Both the position numbers and the translations under genes were made by a program. 64,000 nucleotides of DNA from Nostoc sp. NIES-4103 (GTDB lineage: Bacteria; Cyanobacteriota; Cyanobacteriia; Cyanobacteriales; Nostocaceae), in NCBI RefSeq assembly GCF_002368335.1, contig NZ_AP018288.1, positions 5,963,091 through 6,027,090 on the forward strand, given 5' to 3'. Every line of letters begins with the position of its first letter. The stretch's first letter is position 1. Shown piece by piece: positions 17,020 to 25,500 of the stretch. Under the pieces are notes generated by a model. The model ran no database searches, had not been told where the DNA came from, and worked only from the letters and a program-made list of their open reading frames with translations.

Positions 17020-17643
17020 TCAATTGCTCTTAGTAGGAGTTGGCAGAGGTAGTACGCTTGGTAAAGGAGTTGCTTTATTATCTACAGGTTGTTTCCACTC
17101 TGATATCTCCCTATTGACTGCATTTTCAAAATCTGTTGTTACTAATAGCACATTGATATTACCATTTGGTTGTGCTGTAGCATCAGTTTGAGCATAGACA
17201 AAACTACGATTAAAATTAGGCTTACCCAAAATTATCTGATGGGTTTTCTGATTTTTAAGATTTATATCGATAGTTGCTTGGGGTTGATCTAAACCGAATT
17301 CTCCAAGCTGGTTAGGGGAAATTGATAAAGTGCGATCGCTCTTACCTTCTACCAACAAATCCATCAAATAAGAAACAATAGCATCATTTGCTGGTTCTGA
17401 TACAGGAGACTTTAACAACCACTTGGGATTACTAGACTGACTGTTACGTTCTAGATTTACAGTCAACTTCTTAGTCTTTACTGTTAAAGCCTGCACATCA
17501 TCTGCTGTAAATGAGAAAATTTGCTGCTGTTTATCCTTGATTTCTTGTCGCTGAGTCGCCCCTTTAATTTCATAAAAGTAAACAAAACCACCCAAACCTA
17601 AAGCCAGCAAAATCAGAATTAAAGTCGTTCGTGGCAATTTCAT
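17020..17643 (-). CDS. DUF4340 domain protein, last gene of a Gld-type ABC operon
   Basis: A 207-residue protein with one N-terminal membrane anchor (TTLILILLALGLGGFVYFYEI) and a periplasm-facing domain with DUF4340 features: an early block FSFTADDVQALTVKTKKLTV and LGEFGLDQPQATIDINL. DUF4340 proteins commonly follow GldF/GldG-like ABC permease genes, as here, where the order on this strand is ATPase, permease, GldG-like, DUF4340. The function of the system is uncertain; the Gld name comes from Bacteroidetes gliding genes, but most homologues have unknown cargo. Pro/Ser/Thr-rich C-terminus. Confidence 0.82.
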   Translation of the reverse strand: MKLPRTTLILILLALGLGGFVYFYEIKGATQRQEIKDKQQQIFSFTADDVQALTVKTKKLTVNLERNSQSSNPKWLLKSPVSEPANDAIVSYLMDLLVEGKSDRTLSISPNQLGEFGLDQPQATIDINLKNQKTHQIILGKPNFNRSFVYAQTDATAQPNGNINVLLVTTDFENAVNREISEWKQPVDNKATPLPSVLPLPTPTKSN

Positions 17644-17647
17644 ATTT

Positions 17648-17750
17648 TAGTCAGTTGTCATTTGTCATTTGTCATTTGTCATTTGTTATTGGCAAGGAGT
17701 TATTATTTGTCACTTTTAACTCCTAACTCCTAACTCCTAACTCCTAACTT
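17648..17750. repeat. TTGTCAT and CTAACTC heptamer arrays
   Basis: About five TTGTCAT heptamers (17650-17688) and four to five CTAACTC heptamers (17717-17750) sit between two genes of the Gld-type operon. Confidence 0.95.
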
Positions 17751-17752
17751 TT

Positions 17753-19609
17753 TTACCGTCTTCGCCACCAGATAAAAGCTGCCGCTAGTAACCCGATTAG
17801 AGGTAAAAACACCAAAGACGACAATGTTAAAATACTGGCTTGGGCATTTGATAGCGTTATCCGACGGTTTTTTGCTTCTTTGGGGCTAATGGACAGAGGT
17901 TGTTGATCTTGTTGACTCAGCCAACTAACTGAGTTGAGAAACACATCTCCATTTAGCTGTTGTTGAAACAAGCCATTGGTGGCAAAATCTGAATTTCCGA
18001 TAACTACCAACCGTGACTCGGTAGCAGGTTTTTCCGATTTCTCTGCGGTTGGCGAAGCAGTAGCCGCAGCACTGGGAGTCGGACTGGCTTGACTTGTTGG
18101 TGATGCTGTGGGCGAAGCAGTAGCCGCAGCACTGGGAGTCGGACTGGCTTGACTTGTTGGTGATGCTGTGGGTGAAGCAGTAGCCGCAGTACTGGGAGTT
18201 GGACTGGCTTGACTTGTTGGTGATGCTGTGGGTGAAGCAGTAGCCGCAGTACTGGGAGTTGGACTGGCTTGACCTTGGATGCTTGGCAATGGTAGTGGTG
18301 ACGGACTAGGGGAAGCTTGGGGAGTTGGACTAGGTGCAGCTTCAGATTTAGCTGTTACTTTTCTGGTCAAAGCAACGCCCAAAGTTAGAGGGCCTTTGAG
18401 GTCTTTGTCTGGATTAAATTCTAATTTTTCGCTTTGCAGATCACTTTCAGCCCAGCTATTGGGATAAGGTTTGCTTCGTAGCAGGGGAGTAGCTTCGACA
18501 CCAGGTACTTGAGTAATTTCTAAAGGTCTTGCCAACCGATAAAAAGAAATGCCATTACCAAAATCTTTAGTAATTGGATGTTGTCCGTAGTCCGTGATTA
18601 TAGGTGCAGCAGGGCCAAGTCCTACGCCACCTCCAGAGACATCCACCGCCAAACGATTATCTAAACGTACACCCCACTCTTGTAATAAACTGTTTAAGTT
18701 GGGGTCAGTATTTGGATCAATCATTAGCAGCATATTGCCGCCACGATTGAGATAGTTTTGCAAGGCTTTCACCTCGCTATCAAATAATCCTCGTTTAGGG
18801 CCGTCTACTATCACCACAGCCGCATCGTTAGGAACTTGGGAATTTTCTGTCAAATTCAGGGGTGATGCAGTGTAATTTTTGTTGCTTAGTCCCTCAACAG
18901 CTTGTGTCATTCCACCCTCACCCGCTGCAATTGGGCGTTCGCCATGACCTTGGAGAAAGTAAACTAAAGCAGTGGTTGAACTCAGGATTTGTTGCAAACG
19001 ATTTGTTAACTTGACTTCTGAAAGGCGTTCAGTTTCATTTAGTTTTTGTACTAATTGGCGTTTGTCTCCTGATTCTAGGTAAACTTCGCCATATTCTTTA
19101 ACGCCAAATTTGTCTGCTAGTCCTGGTCTAGTTTGTGGATCAACATATTCAAACTTAAAATTTCTACCTTGTCTTTGATAATTTTCCAACAATTCCCGGT
19201 CTTGGGAATTTTGATTAACATCAAATATCCAAACTTTTACTGGTTGTTGCAAGCCACGCACTAATTCTTTTGATTGAGGTGCAAGGGTAAACAGCTGAGT
19301 CTCCGTTAAATCGGCCCGTAGATGATAACGAGTAGCCAAAAAGTTAATTAATCCTAAAATTACCAAGACAGCCAGAATGGCAACTAAGGCATTAGTGCCA
19401 GCTTGAGTAGAACGTTGTTTCCACCATTGACTTTGCTGGCTTTGCCATACTACCCACGCCGCACTGATGACAATTCCAATAATTAGAAATACCAAGGGAG
19501 TTAAACCCCAGTTTCCTGAAACTAATCCAGCTGTTAGACCGACAGCAGCGAAAAACGGCCCCAGCCAAAACAAATATTTCCAAGGTTGCTTTTTTTTGAT
19601 TTTTTTCAT
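17753..19609 (-). CDS. GldG-like ABC transporter auxiliary protein
   Basis: A 618-residue membrane protein of the GldG/ABC_transp_aux family. The N-terminus holds two to three membrane segments (about residues 12-52 and 72-95). The large extracytoplasmic domain begins DLTETQLFTLAPQSKELV, has FLQGHGERP and continues with DGPKRGLFDSEVKALQNYLN and GNMLLMIDPNTDP. One C-terminal membrane segment (about 590-612) ends in basic WWRRR. Between about 430 and 520 lies a Pro/Ser/Thr/Ala-rich low-complexity linker made of 20-residue repeats, encoded by the 60-bp tandem repeat at 18053-18272. It is third in the operon after the ATPase and permease genes and is thought to assemble with them. Substrate unknown. 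Confidence 0.88.
   Translation of the reverse strand: MKKIKKKQPWKYLFWLGPFFAAVGLTAGLVSGNWGLTPLVFLIIGIVISAAWVVWQSQQSQWWKQRSTQAGTNALVAILAVLVILGLINFLATRYHLRADLTETQLFTLAPQSKELVRGLQQPVKVWIFDVNQNSQDRELLENYQRQGRNFKFEYVDPQTRPGLADKFGVKEYGEVYLESGDKRQLVQKLNETERLSEVKLTNRLQQILSSTTALVYFLQGHGERPIAAGEGGMTQAVEGLSNKNYTASPLNLTENSQVPNDAAVVIVDGPKRGLFDSEVKALQNYLNRGGNMLLMIDPNTDPNLNSLLQEWGVRLDNRLAVDVSGGGVGLGPAAPIITDYGQHPITKDFGNGISFYRLARPLEITQVPGVEATPLLRSKPYPNSWAESDLQSEKLEFNPDKDLKGPLTLGVALTRKVTAKSEAAPSPTPQASPSPSPLPLPSIQGQASPTPSTAATASPTASPTSQASPTPSTAATASPTASPTSQASPTPSAAATASPTASPTSQASPTPSAAATASPTAEKSEKPATESRLVVIGNSDFATNGLFQQQLNGDVFLNSVSWLSQQDQQPLSISPKEAKNRRITLSNAQASILTLSSLVFLPLIGLLAAAFIWWRRR
18053..18272. repeat. 60-bp tandem repeat inside the GldG-like gene
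   Basis: About 3.7 exact or nearly exact copies of a 60-bp unit encode 20-residue Ser/Pro/Thr/Ala repeats. Units 1 and 2 share one set of variants (CACTGGGAGTC, GGCGAAGCAG) and units 3 and 4 another (TACTGGGAGTT, GGTGAAGCAG), indicating recent unit-wise expansion. Copy number is probably variable between strains. Confidence 0.95.
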
Positions 19610-19619
19610 ATTCTTTGAC

Positions 19620-19690
19620 TGAAGTGAGGAGTGAGGAGTTAGGAGTTATGAGTTTTAATTCCTAACTCCTAACTCCTAACTTTTAACTTA
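19620..19690. repeat. Heptamer array between operon genes
   Basis: Copies of GAGGAGT and CTAACTC-type heptamers (19624-19690) separate the permease and GldG-like genes. Confidence 0.9.
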
Positions 19691-19695
19691 TGTAA

Positions 19696-20508
19696 CTACT
19701 GTCTCTGAAAGCGTAAAGTATCAATTGATTGGGCTGTGAGAAAGATGCCCAAAAAAATGTAACTGAGAAATAAAATCAAGGCGCTGGTGTCGAAAATGCC
19801 TTGAATGAAGGTGTTGTAATGTTTCAGCAATGACAAATAACCTAAAGCTTCTCCTACTGGCCCGCCAATATTCTTGGCGATTAAATCAACAAATAATAGC
19901 AATAAAATTAGGGCAAAGGTCAGGACAGCTGACAAAATTGTGCTGTCTGTTAATGAGGAAATAAACATTCCCAAAGATAAAATTGCCGCTGCTAGCAAAA
20001 TTAATCCTAAATGACCGAGTAAAGGAATTGAGGGTGAGAATGGTGGATTTGATCCGCCGATCGCGATCGCCTCAAATACTAGCAAGGGTAAAACCATCGT
20101 GGTAAAAAATGTGATCACCCCTAATAATTTCCCTACGGCTACTGCCCAGTTTGTTACTGGTGACGTGGCTAAAAGTTCTAATGTGCCCCGCTTGCGTTCT
20201 TCGGCATACAGTCCCATAGACAGAATTGGCAGGATAAACAACAATAGCCAACCCATACGATCCAAAAATGCCCGGATAAATTCGTAGGGTACATCTATTG
20301 GTGGTATTGGCACTTGAAATTGTTGTGCTTGTAAATCATATGCGGCGATCGCTGGCAAAATGCCGTCTGGCCCCAGCAAAATCATTACCAAGAATAACCC
20401 TGAGATGAACCAAAATACGCCAGCGATCGCATAAGCTAAAGGCGATATAAAATAACTCTGTAACTCTCGGCGATAAATGGCAATAATATTACTCAGTACT
20501 ATACCCAT
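19696..20508 (-). CDS. ABC-2 type permease, GldF-like
   Basis: A 270-residue permease with six likely membrane segments and the ABC-2 family motif MGLYAEERKRGTLELLATSPVTNW after the second hydrophobic pair. The start MGIVLSNIIAIYRRELQSYF is typical of GldF. Its ATG directly abuts the stop codon of the upstream ATPase gene, so translation is probably coupled. It should form the membrane channel of the ATPase/GldF/GldG complex. Cargo unknown. Confidence 0.9.
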   Translation of the reverse strand: MGIVLSNIIAIYRRELQSYFISPLAYAIAGVFWFISGLFLVMILLGPDGILPAIAAYDLQAQQFQVPIPPIDVPYEFIRAFLDRMGWLLLFILPILSMGLYAEERKRGTLELLATSPVTNWAVAVGKLLGVITFFTTMVLPLLVFEAIAIGGSNPPFSPSIPLLGHLGLILLAAAILSLGMFISSLTDSTILSAVLTFALILLLLFVDLIAKNIGGPVGEALGYLSLLKHYNTFIQGIFDTSALILFLSYIFLGIFLTAQSIDTLRFQRQ

Positions 20509-21522
20509 TTACGCTGCTTCTCCTTCGTTGACTGCTGCTGAGTTTTCAACAGAATCTAAATTCTTTTCTTCTGTTGTCAGTTGCAAAAATACATCTTCTA
20601 GGGTAGCGCTGACACGCCGCATTTCGTATAAACCAAATCCTGCACGTACCAATGCTGTGGCAATATCTTGTCCTGGTTCACTTCCTGGTTGCGATATCAC
20701 CCGCAAATAAGCGCGGTTGTCTTGGGGAGGGAGATGAGTTGACATGGTTGCGATGGGCATTGATTCTACCAAATTCACACCCGATACATTTTGCAATACC
20801 TGTTTCGCTAGACCAACTTCTCCAGCAATTTCTAATTCATATCCTGAGCCACCTGTCAACTGTGTCATTAGATTTTCTGGCGTGTTAGTAGCTACTAATT
20901 TGCCACGATTGATGATGGCCACGCGGTTACAGGTCATACTCACTTCTGGCAGAATATGGGTGGACAGAATTATAGTATGAGTCCCTGCAAGACTTTTAAT
21001 TAGATTTCGCACCTCAATAATTTGCCGAGGATCAAGTCCAACAGTGGGTTCATCGAGAATAATCGCTGGTGGGTCGTGAACGATCGCTTGGGCAATGCCA
21101 ACTCTTTGGCGATATCCTTTAGAAAGCTTGCGAATAATTACACGCCGCTTATCTTGTAAATTACAGCGTTCGATAGCTGCCGTTACTTTATGATTGCGAT
21201 CGCCTGCTGGTACACCTTTAATCTGTGCCACAAAATGTAAAAAACCCTCCACCGTCATCTCAGGATATAACGGCGGTGTTTCTGGTAAATAGCCAATGCG
21301 TTGCCGCACAGCCAGCGAATTTTCATGGACATCAAAGCCAGCAATCCTGGCTGTGCCATTTGTTGCAGGTAAATAGCCAGCCAAAATTCGCATAGTTGTA
21401 GTTTTGCCAGCACCATTAGGGCCTAAAAACCCTAAAATCTCCCCTGCTTCCACGTTAAAACTGATATCAGTAATAGCTGGGGTAGAACCGTATGTTTTAC
21501 TTAGATGCTCAACTTCAATCAT
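20509..21522 (-). CDS. ABC transporter ATP-binding protein, GldA-like
   Basis: A 337-residue ATPase that energises the downstream permease. It has Walker A GPNGAGKTT, signature LSKGYRQRVGIAQAIVHDP, Walker B AIILDEPTVGLDP and the switch His in ILSTHILPE. After the nucleotide-binding domain (residues 1-230), a C-terminal domain of about 100 residues contains an acylphosphatase-like region common in drug/polysaccharide/Gld-type ATPases. It is the first gene of the four-gene operon. Upstream is repeat DNA. Confidence 0.93.
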   Translation of the reverse strand: MIEVEHLSKTYGSTPAITDISFNVEAGEILGFLGPNGAGKTTTMRILAGYLPATNGTARIAGFDVHENSLAVRQRIGYLPETPPLYPEMTVEGFLHFVAQIKGVPAGDRNHKVTAAIERCNLQDKRRVIIRKLSKGYRQRVGIAQAIVHDPPAIILDEPTVGLDPRQIIEVRNLIKSLAGTHTIILSTHILPEVSMTCNRVAIINRGKLVATNTPENLMTQLTGGSGYELEIAGEVGLAKQVLQNVSGVNLVESMPIATMSTHLPPQDNRAYLRVISQPGSEPGQDIATALVRAGFGLYEMRRVSATLEDVFLQLTTEEKNLDSVENSAAVNEGEAA

Positions 21523-22042
21523 CAGTTTAATCAGTTTCAGGCGATCGTAAATTTATAGAATACCCAACAATCTTAGATCACCTTGCTGAATTAGGGCATG
21601 GGGCATTGGGCATTGGGAATTGGGAATGGGGAATTGGGAATTGGGAATTGGGCATTAGTTATTTCTCCCTCATCCCCCTCATCTCCCTCATCCCCCCAGT
21701 CCCCAGTCCCCAGTCCCCAGTCCCCAGTCCCCAGTCCCCAGTCCCCAGTCCCCAGTCCCCAGTGTCCTCTACCGCAGGTTTCATCACTGAGATATGCCTT
21801 TTGTTAGAAGGATAATCACTTTATTTACCGTTAATCTGTATTTGGATTCAAAACAAGTAATTGGCTAATGATAGGTAGGATTTTTACCAGATTTCATCAC
21901 TAACCTATGATTTCATTCAGTATGCTAATTGCAAAAATCAACAAAATTAACTCAGTTTTATCGTGCATTAGCTGAATTTTAAATGAGCCAATTATGCCTC
22001 CAAACTGGTAAAAACATCAACAAAGAACAATGGAGTATTGGT
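21523..22042. repeat. Heptamer arrays between the ABC operon and the small stress-type gene
   Basis: GGCATTGGGAATTGG-type arrays (21593-21658) and at least ten tandem CCCCAGT heptamers (21697-21762) lie here. The rest is A+T-rich and presumably holds both divergent promoters. No gene is supported. Confidence 0.9.
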
Positions 22043-22438
22043 ATGATAAATTTAATTTCTAGGACAAATGCTTACATAAGTTCCTTACTTAATAACCTTC
22101 AAGTAAAGCGTTTTTTTGCTGTTGTCCTAGTTGGTGTTTTAGTGCTGACAACAAATGTTGGTCTACGAGACAATGACAAATCCTTGGGTGAGAGAGTTCG
22201 TGAAAAGGTAGAACAAAATGATGCCCAAAGACCTAAAACAACAGGGCAGTGGTTTAAAGATGCTAGAGAAACCGAAGACTCTCCTGGTGAAAGACTAAAG
22301 AAAATTGGGCAACAGTCAGGAGAAGCTTTTAAAGAATTTGGTTCAGGTTACGTAAAGGGTGCTAAGGAAACTGCTAAGGATGTAGGCAATAGTGCAGCAC
22401 AAGCAGGCGAAGATATCTCTAACCAAGTTCGACGCTAA
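22043..22438 (+). CDS. Small membrane-anchored hydrophilic protein, possibly stress-induced
   Basis: A 131-residue protein with a single hydrophobic segment near residues 19-36 (RFFAVVLVGVLVLTTNVGL), then a charged, Gly/Lys/Glu-rich helical tail with LEA-like runs (SGYVKGAKETAKDVGNSAAQ). It resembles proteins annotated in Nostocales as low-temperature-induced, but I cannot confirm this from sequence alone. The frame is open from 21983, but the ATG at 22043 has GGAG 7 nt upstream and gives a sensible N-terminus, so it is preferred. It is convergent with the large hybrid kinase. Confidence 0.7.
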   Translation: MINLISRTNAYISSLLNNLQVKRFFAVVLVGVLVLTTNVGLRDNDKSLGERVREKVEQNDAQRPKTTGQWFKDARETEDSPGERLKKIGQQSGEAFKEFGSGYVKGAKETAKDVGNSAAQAGEDISNQVRR

Positions 22439-22456
22439 ATAGTTGCTGATATTGAA

Positions 22457-22546
22457 TCCTTTGTGTCTTTGTGCCTTAGTGAGTCCAGTCCCCATCTCGG
22501 CAGAAGACAACACGGGGGCTGCCTCACAAAAGACACAAAGACACAA
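22457..22546. terminator. Long inverted repeat between convergent genes
   Basis: CTTTGTGTCTTTGTGCC (about 22458-22474) pairs with an AGACACAAAGACACAAAG-type arm (about 22530-22548). The same arms occur at 33180-33242. A bidirectional terminator for the convergent genes on either side is likely. Confidence 0.7.
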
Positions 22547-22567
22547 AGAGAAGTTCCTAATTCTCTA

Positions 22568-25500
22568 CTATTGACTTTTGATTAAAAATTCTTGAATGCG
22601 TTTGAGAAACTTTTCTAAATCTGAGATTAAGTTAGTAGTACCTTGATACTCTAGGTTATGGGCTAGTTTTTCTAGTTTTTCTGCGGTCAGTTGCATAACT
22701 GTAGCTCCAACGTTGGCACTAGCACCTTTGATTTGATGGGCTTCTTTGGCTAATTGCTGAAAGTCGCTTGCTGCGATCGCAGTTTTGGTTAACTCTATAT
22801 GCTCTTGAATATCTTCAACGAAAATCTGCAATATATCTAATTCAAATTCAGGGTCATTTTCTGACATTTCATGTAGGCGTTTCCAATCAATTGGTAAATC
22901 AACTGCATCTATATTTGCTGTGGTAACTGTGTGTTCAAAGCTAACTGTCTCTGGTGTAGAGAATATAAAGCTTGCCCAATATTCCAGCACTGCTAGTAAT
23001 TTTTCTTTGATGATTGGCTTACTTAAATAGTCGTTCATTCCGGCATCTAAACACATTTGTTTATCTTCTTTCATGGCATTAGCTGTCATCGCAATCACTA
23101 CTGGGCGACGATGGCTAGCAAAACGGCTTTCTTGCCAAGAATGAATTGCTTTTGTGGTTTCCAAACCATCAAGAATGGGCATTTGGCAATCCATAAGAAT
23201 TAAATCGTAAGAATTTTTTTCTAATAGCTGCAAAACTTCTTGCCCATTGGCAGCAACATCAGCACTATAGCCCAAGCTTTGAAGTTGCTTTAAGGCTACT
23301 TTCTGATTCACTAGATTATCCTCAGCTAACAAAATTCTTAACTTTGGCTGCAAAAAACAGGAATCAAAACAAATATCATCGCTGCTATATTCTAAATTTT
23401 TCACTCCTGCCTCCTGCTTTTCACTTTTTGGGTTCGCCGCTTTGTCATCTCGGCAACAGCCCTTTGGGTTCTCGAAGAGTACCCCTTGGGGGAACGCCAC
23501 TTTGCTATCTCGGCAACAGCCAAGATGGGAAGTGGATTCACCTTTTGCTTGCTGCCTGATGCCTCCTGCTTCCTGTTCTAGCTGGCTTGCCAAAATGGTC
23601 ATGATGGAATCGAGGAGTCGGGATGCTTTGATCGGTTTGACCAAATAACCGGTAAATCCTATATTTAATGAGCGTTGTGCTGACTCTCTTTGATTAGTAG
23701 TAGTCAGCATCACCAAAGGTATAACAGCGATCGCACAATTGGCTTGAATTTGGGCTGCCAATGTTATGCCATCGATGTCTGGCATCTGCATGTCAATCAA
23801 AGCTAAATCATAGGGCATTTTCTGCTCTACAGCCATCTCTATCGCTTTGAGGGCTGTACTAGCAGAAGCTGCTTCATCTACTAGTACCCCCCAACGGCTA
23901 GCTAGATGCTGGATGATTTGACGATTAGTAGCGTTATCATCCACCACTAACATACGTCTATTACGTAAAAGTCCGCCATCATCGATTGCAGAAACAGGGT
24001 GAAGTTGTTTTTGGAAAGTAATCTCAAACCAAAACTTAGACCCTTTCCCCAAACGGCTTTCGACTCCAATTTCTCCTTTCATCAAGTTGACAAGTTGTTT
24101 GCAAATAGCTAATCCTAAACCTGTACCGCCATACTTGCGGGTGGTGGAGGCATCTAGTTGAGTAAATGGCGTAAAGAGTTTGCCTTGGTCTTCTTTTGTA
24201 ATGCCAAGACCTGTATCGGTGACAGCAAAGTGAATAGTTGCAGTGGTAGGAGTTTGCGATCGCAATTCGGCTCGTAACATGACTTCGCCATCACTGGTAA
24301 ACTTGATGGCATTACTGAGCAAGTTCATCAGAATTTGCCGTAAGCGCCCAGAATCTCCTTGCAGTTGGGTGGGAACGTTGCGATAAATCAATCCTGCAAT
24401 TTCTAATCCTTTATTGTGAGCTGGGGGGGCCAATAATTCTAAAACTTCTTCGACACAGGTAGATAAGTCAAAATCTAGAGTTTCTAAACTCATCTCCCCA
24501 GCTTCAAGTTTGGACAAGTCCAAAATTTCGTTAATCAGGCTTAATAAAACATCTCCACTAATGCGAATTGTTTCCATGAAATCCCGCTGTTCAGAGTTCA
24601 GGGGAGTTTCTAACATCAAATTGGTCATCCCTAACACCGCATTCATGGGAGTTCTGATTTCATGACTCATGTTAGCCAAAAAGGCGCTTTTGGTTTTAGA
24701 AGCTAATTCAGCTTGCTGACGGGCAATTTCGAGTTCTCGCCGTTGTTGAGTTTCTGCATCTAACATTTGGGCTTGGGCTAGGGCAATACCTACTTGGTCA
24801 GCTATTTGTCGCAACAGATGAGTTTCAAAGCTAGACCATTGGCGGGAACTGCCGCACTGATGCACAATCAACAAACCGCAGAGTTCTTCTTTGACCAAAA
24901 TCGGCACAACCAAATTAGACTTGACTCCAAACTGTTGCAGAAACTTCATGTGGCTTTTTTTAACTGCAACTATATCTGACTCAGTAAAACCCAAATTTCG
25001 TGTTTGCCGATATTGCTGTAGATAATACTGCTGTATGTATTCTGCTCGTAGATAAGAATCAGTCATTTTTTGCTCTTTAATGGCCAGCCAACCTGAAACT
25101 ACTGCTTCAACAACAGTGCTTGTAGATCCATCTGGCAAAGGCTGATAAATCAAAACGCGATCGCTGTGGAGAATCTTTTGTACTTCCTTGACAGTAATTT
25201 GGAAAATTTCTTTGATTTGCAAAGACTGGCGAATCTTCAAGGTGATTTCAGTAAACAGTTGCGATCGCAAGTTTTGGCGTTGAATTTCTTCTTCAGCTTG
25301 TTTACGTTCGATAAACTGCCCCACTTGCTCACCAATGGAATTCATAATTTTGGCAAAATTTTGGTCAGGTTGCAGGATTTTATGACTAAAACAGGCAATC
25401 ACACCGAGAATTTTTTTCCCACTACGAATAGGAAAAGCGAAAGCACCGTGCAATCCTGCTTCAGCGGCAATTTGTGAGCGGAGAAAGTTACTATCTTCAA

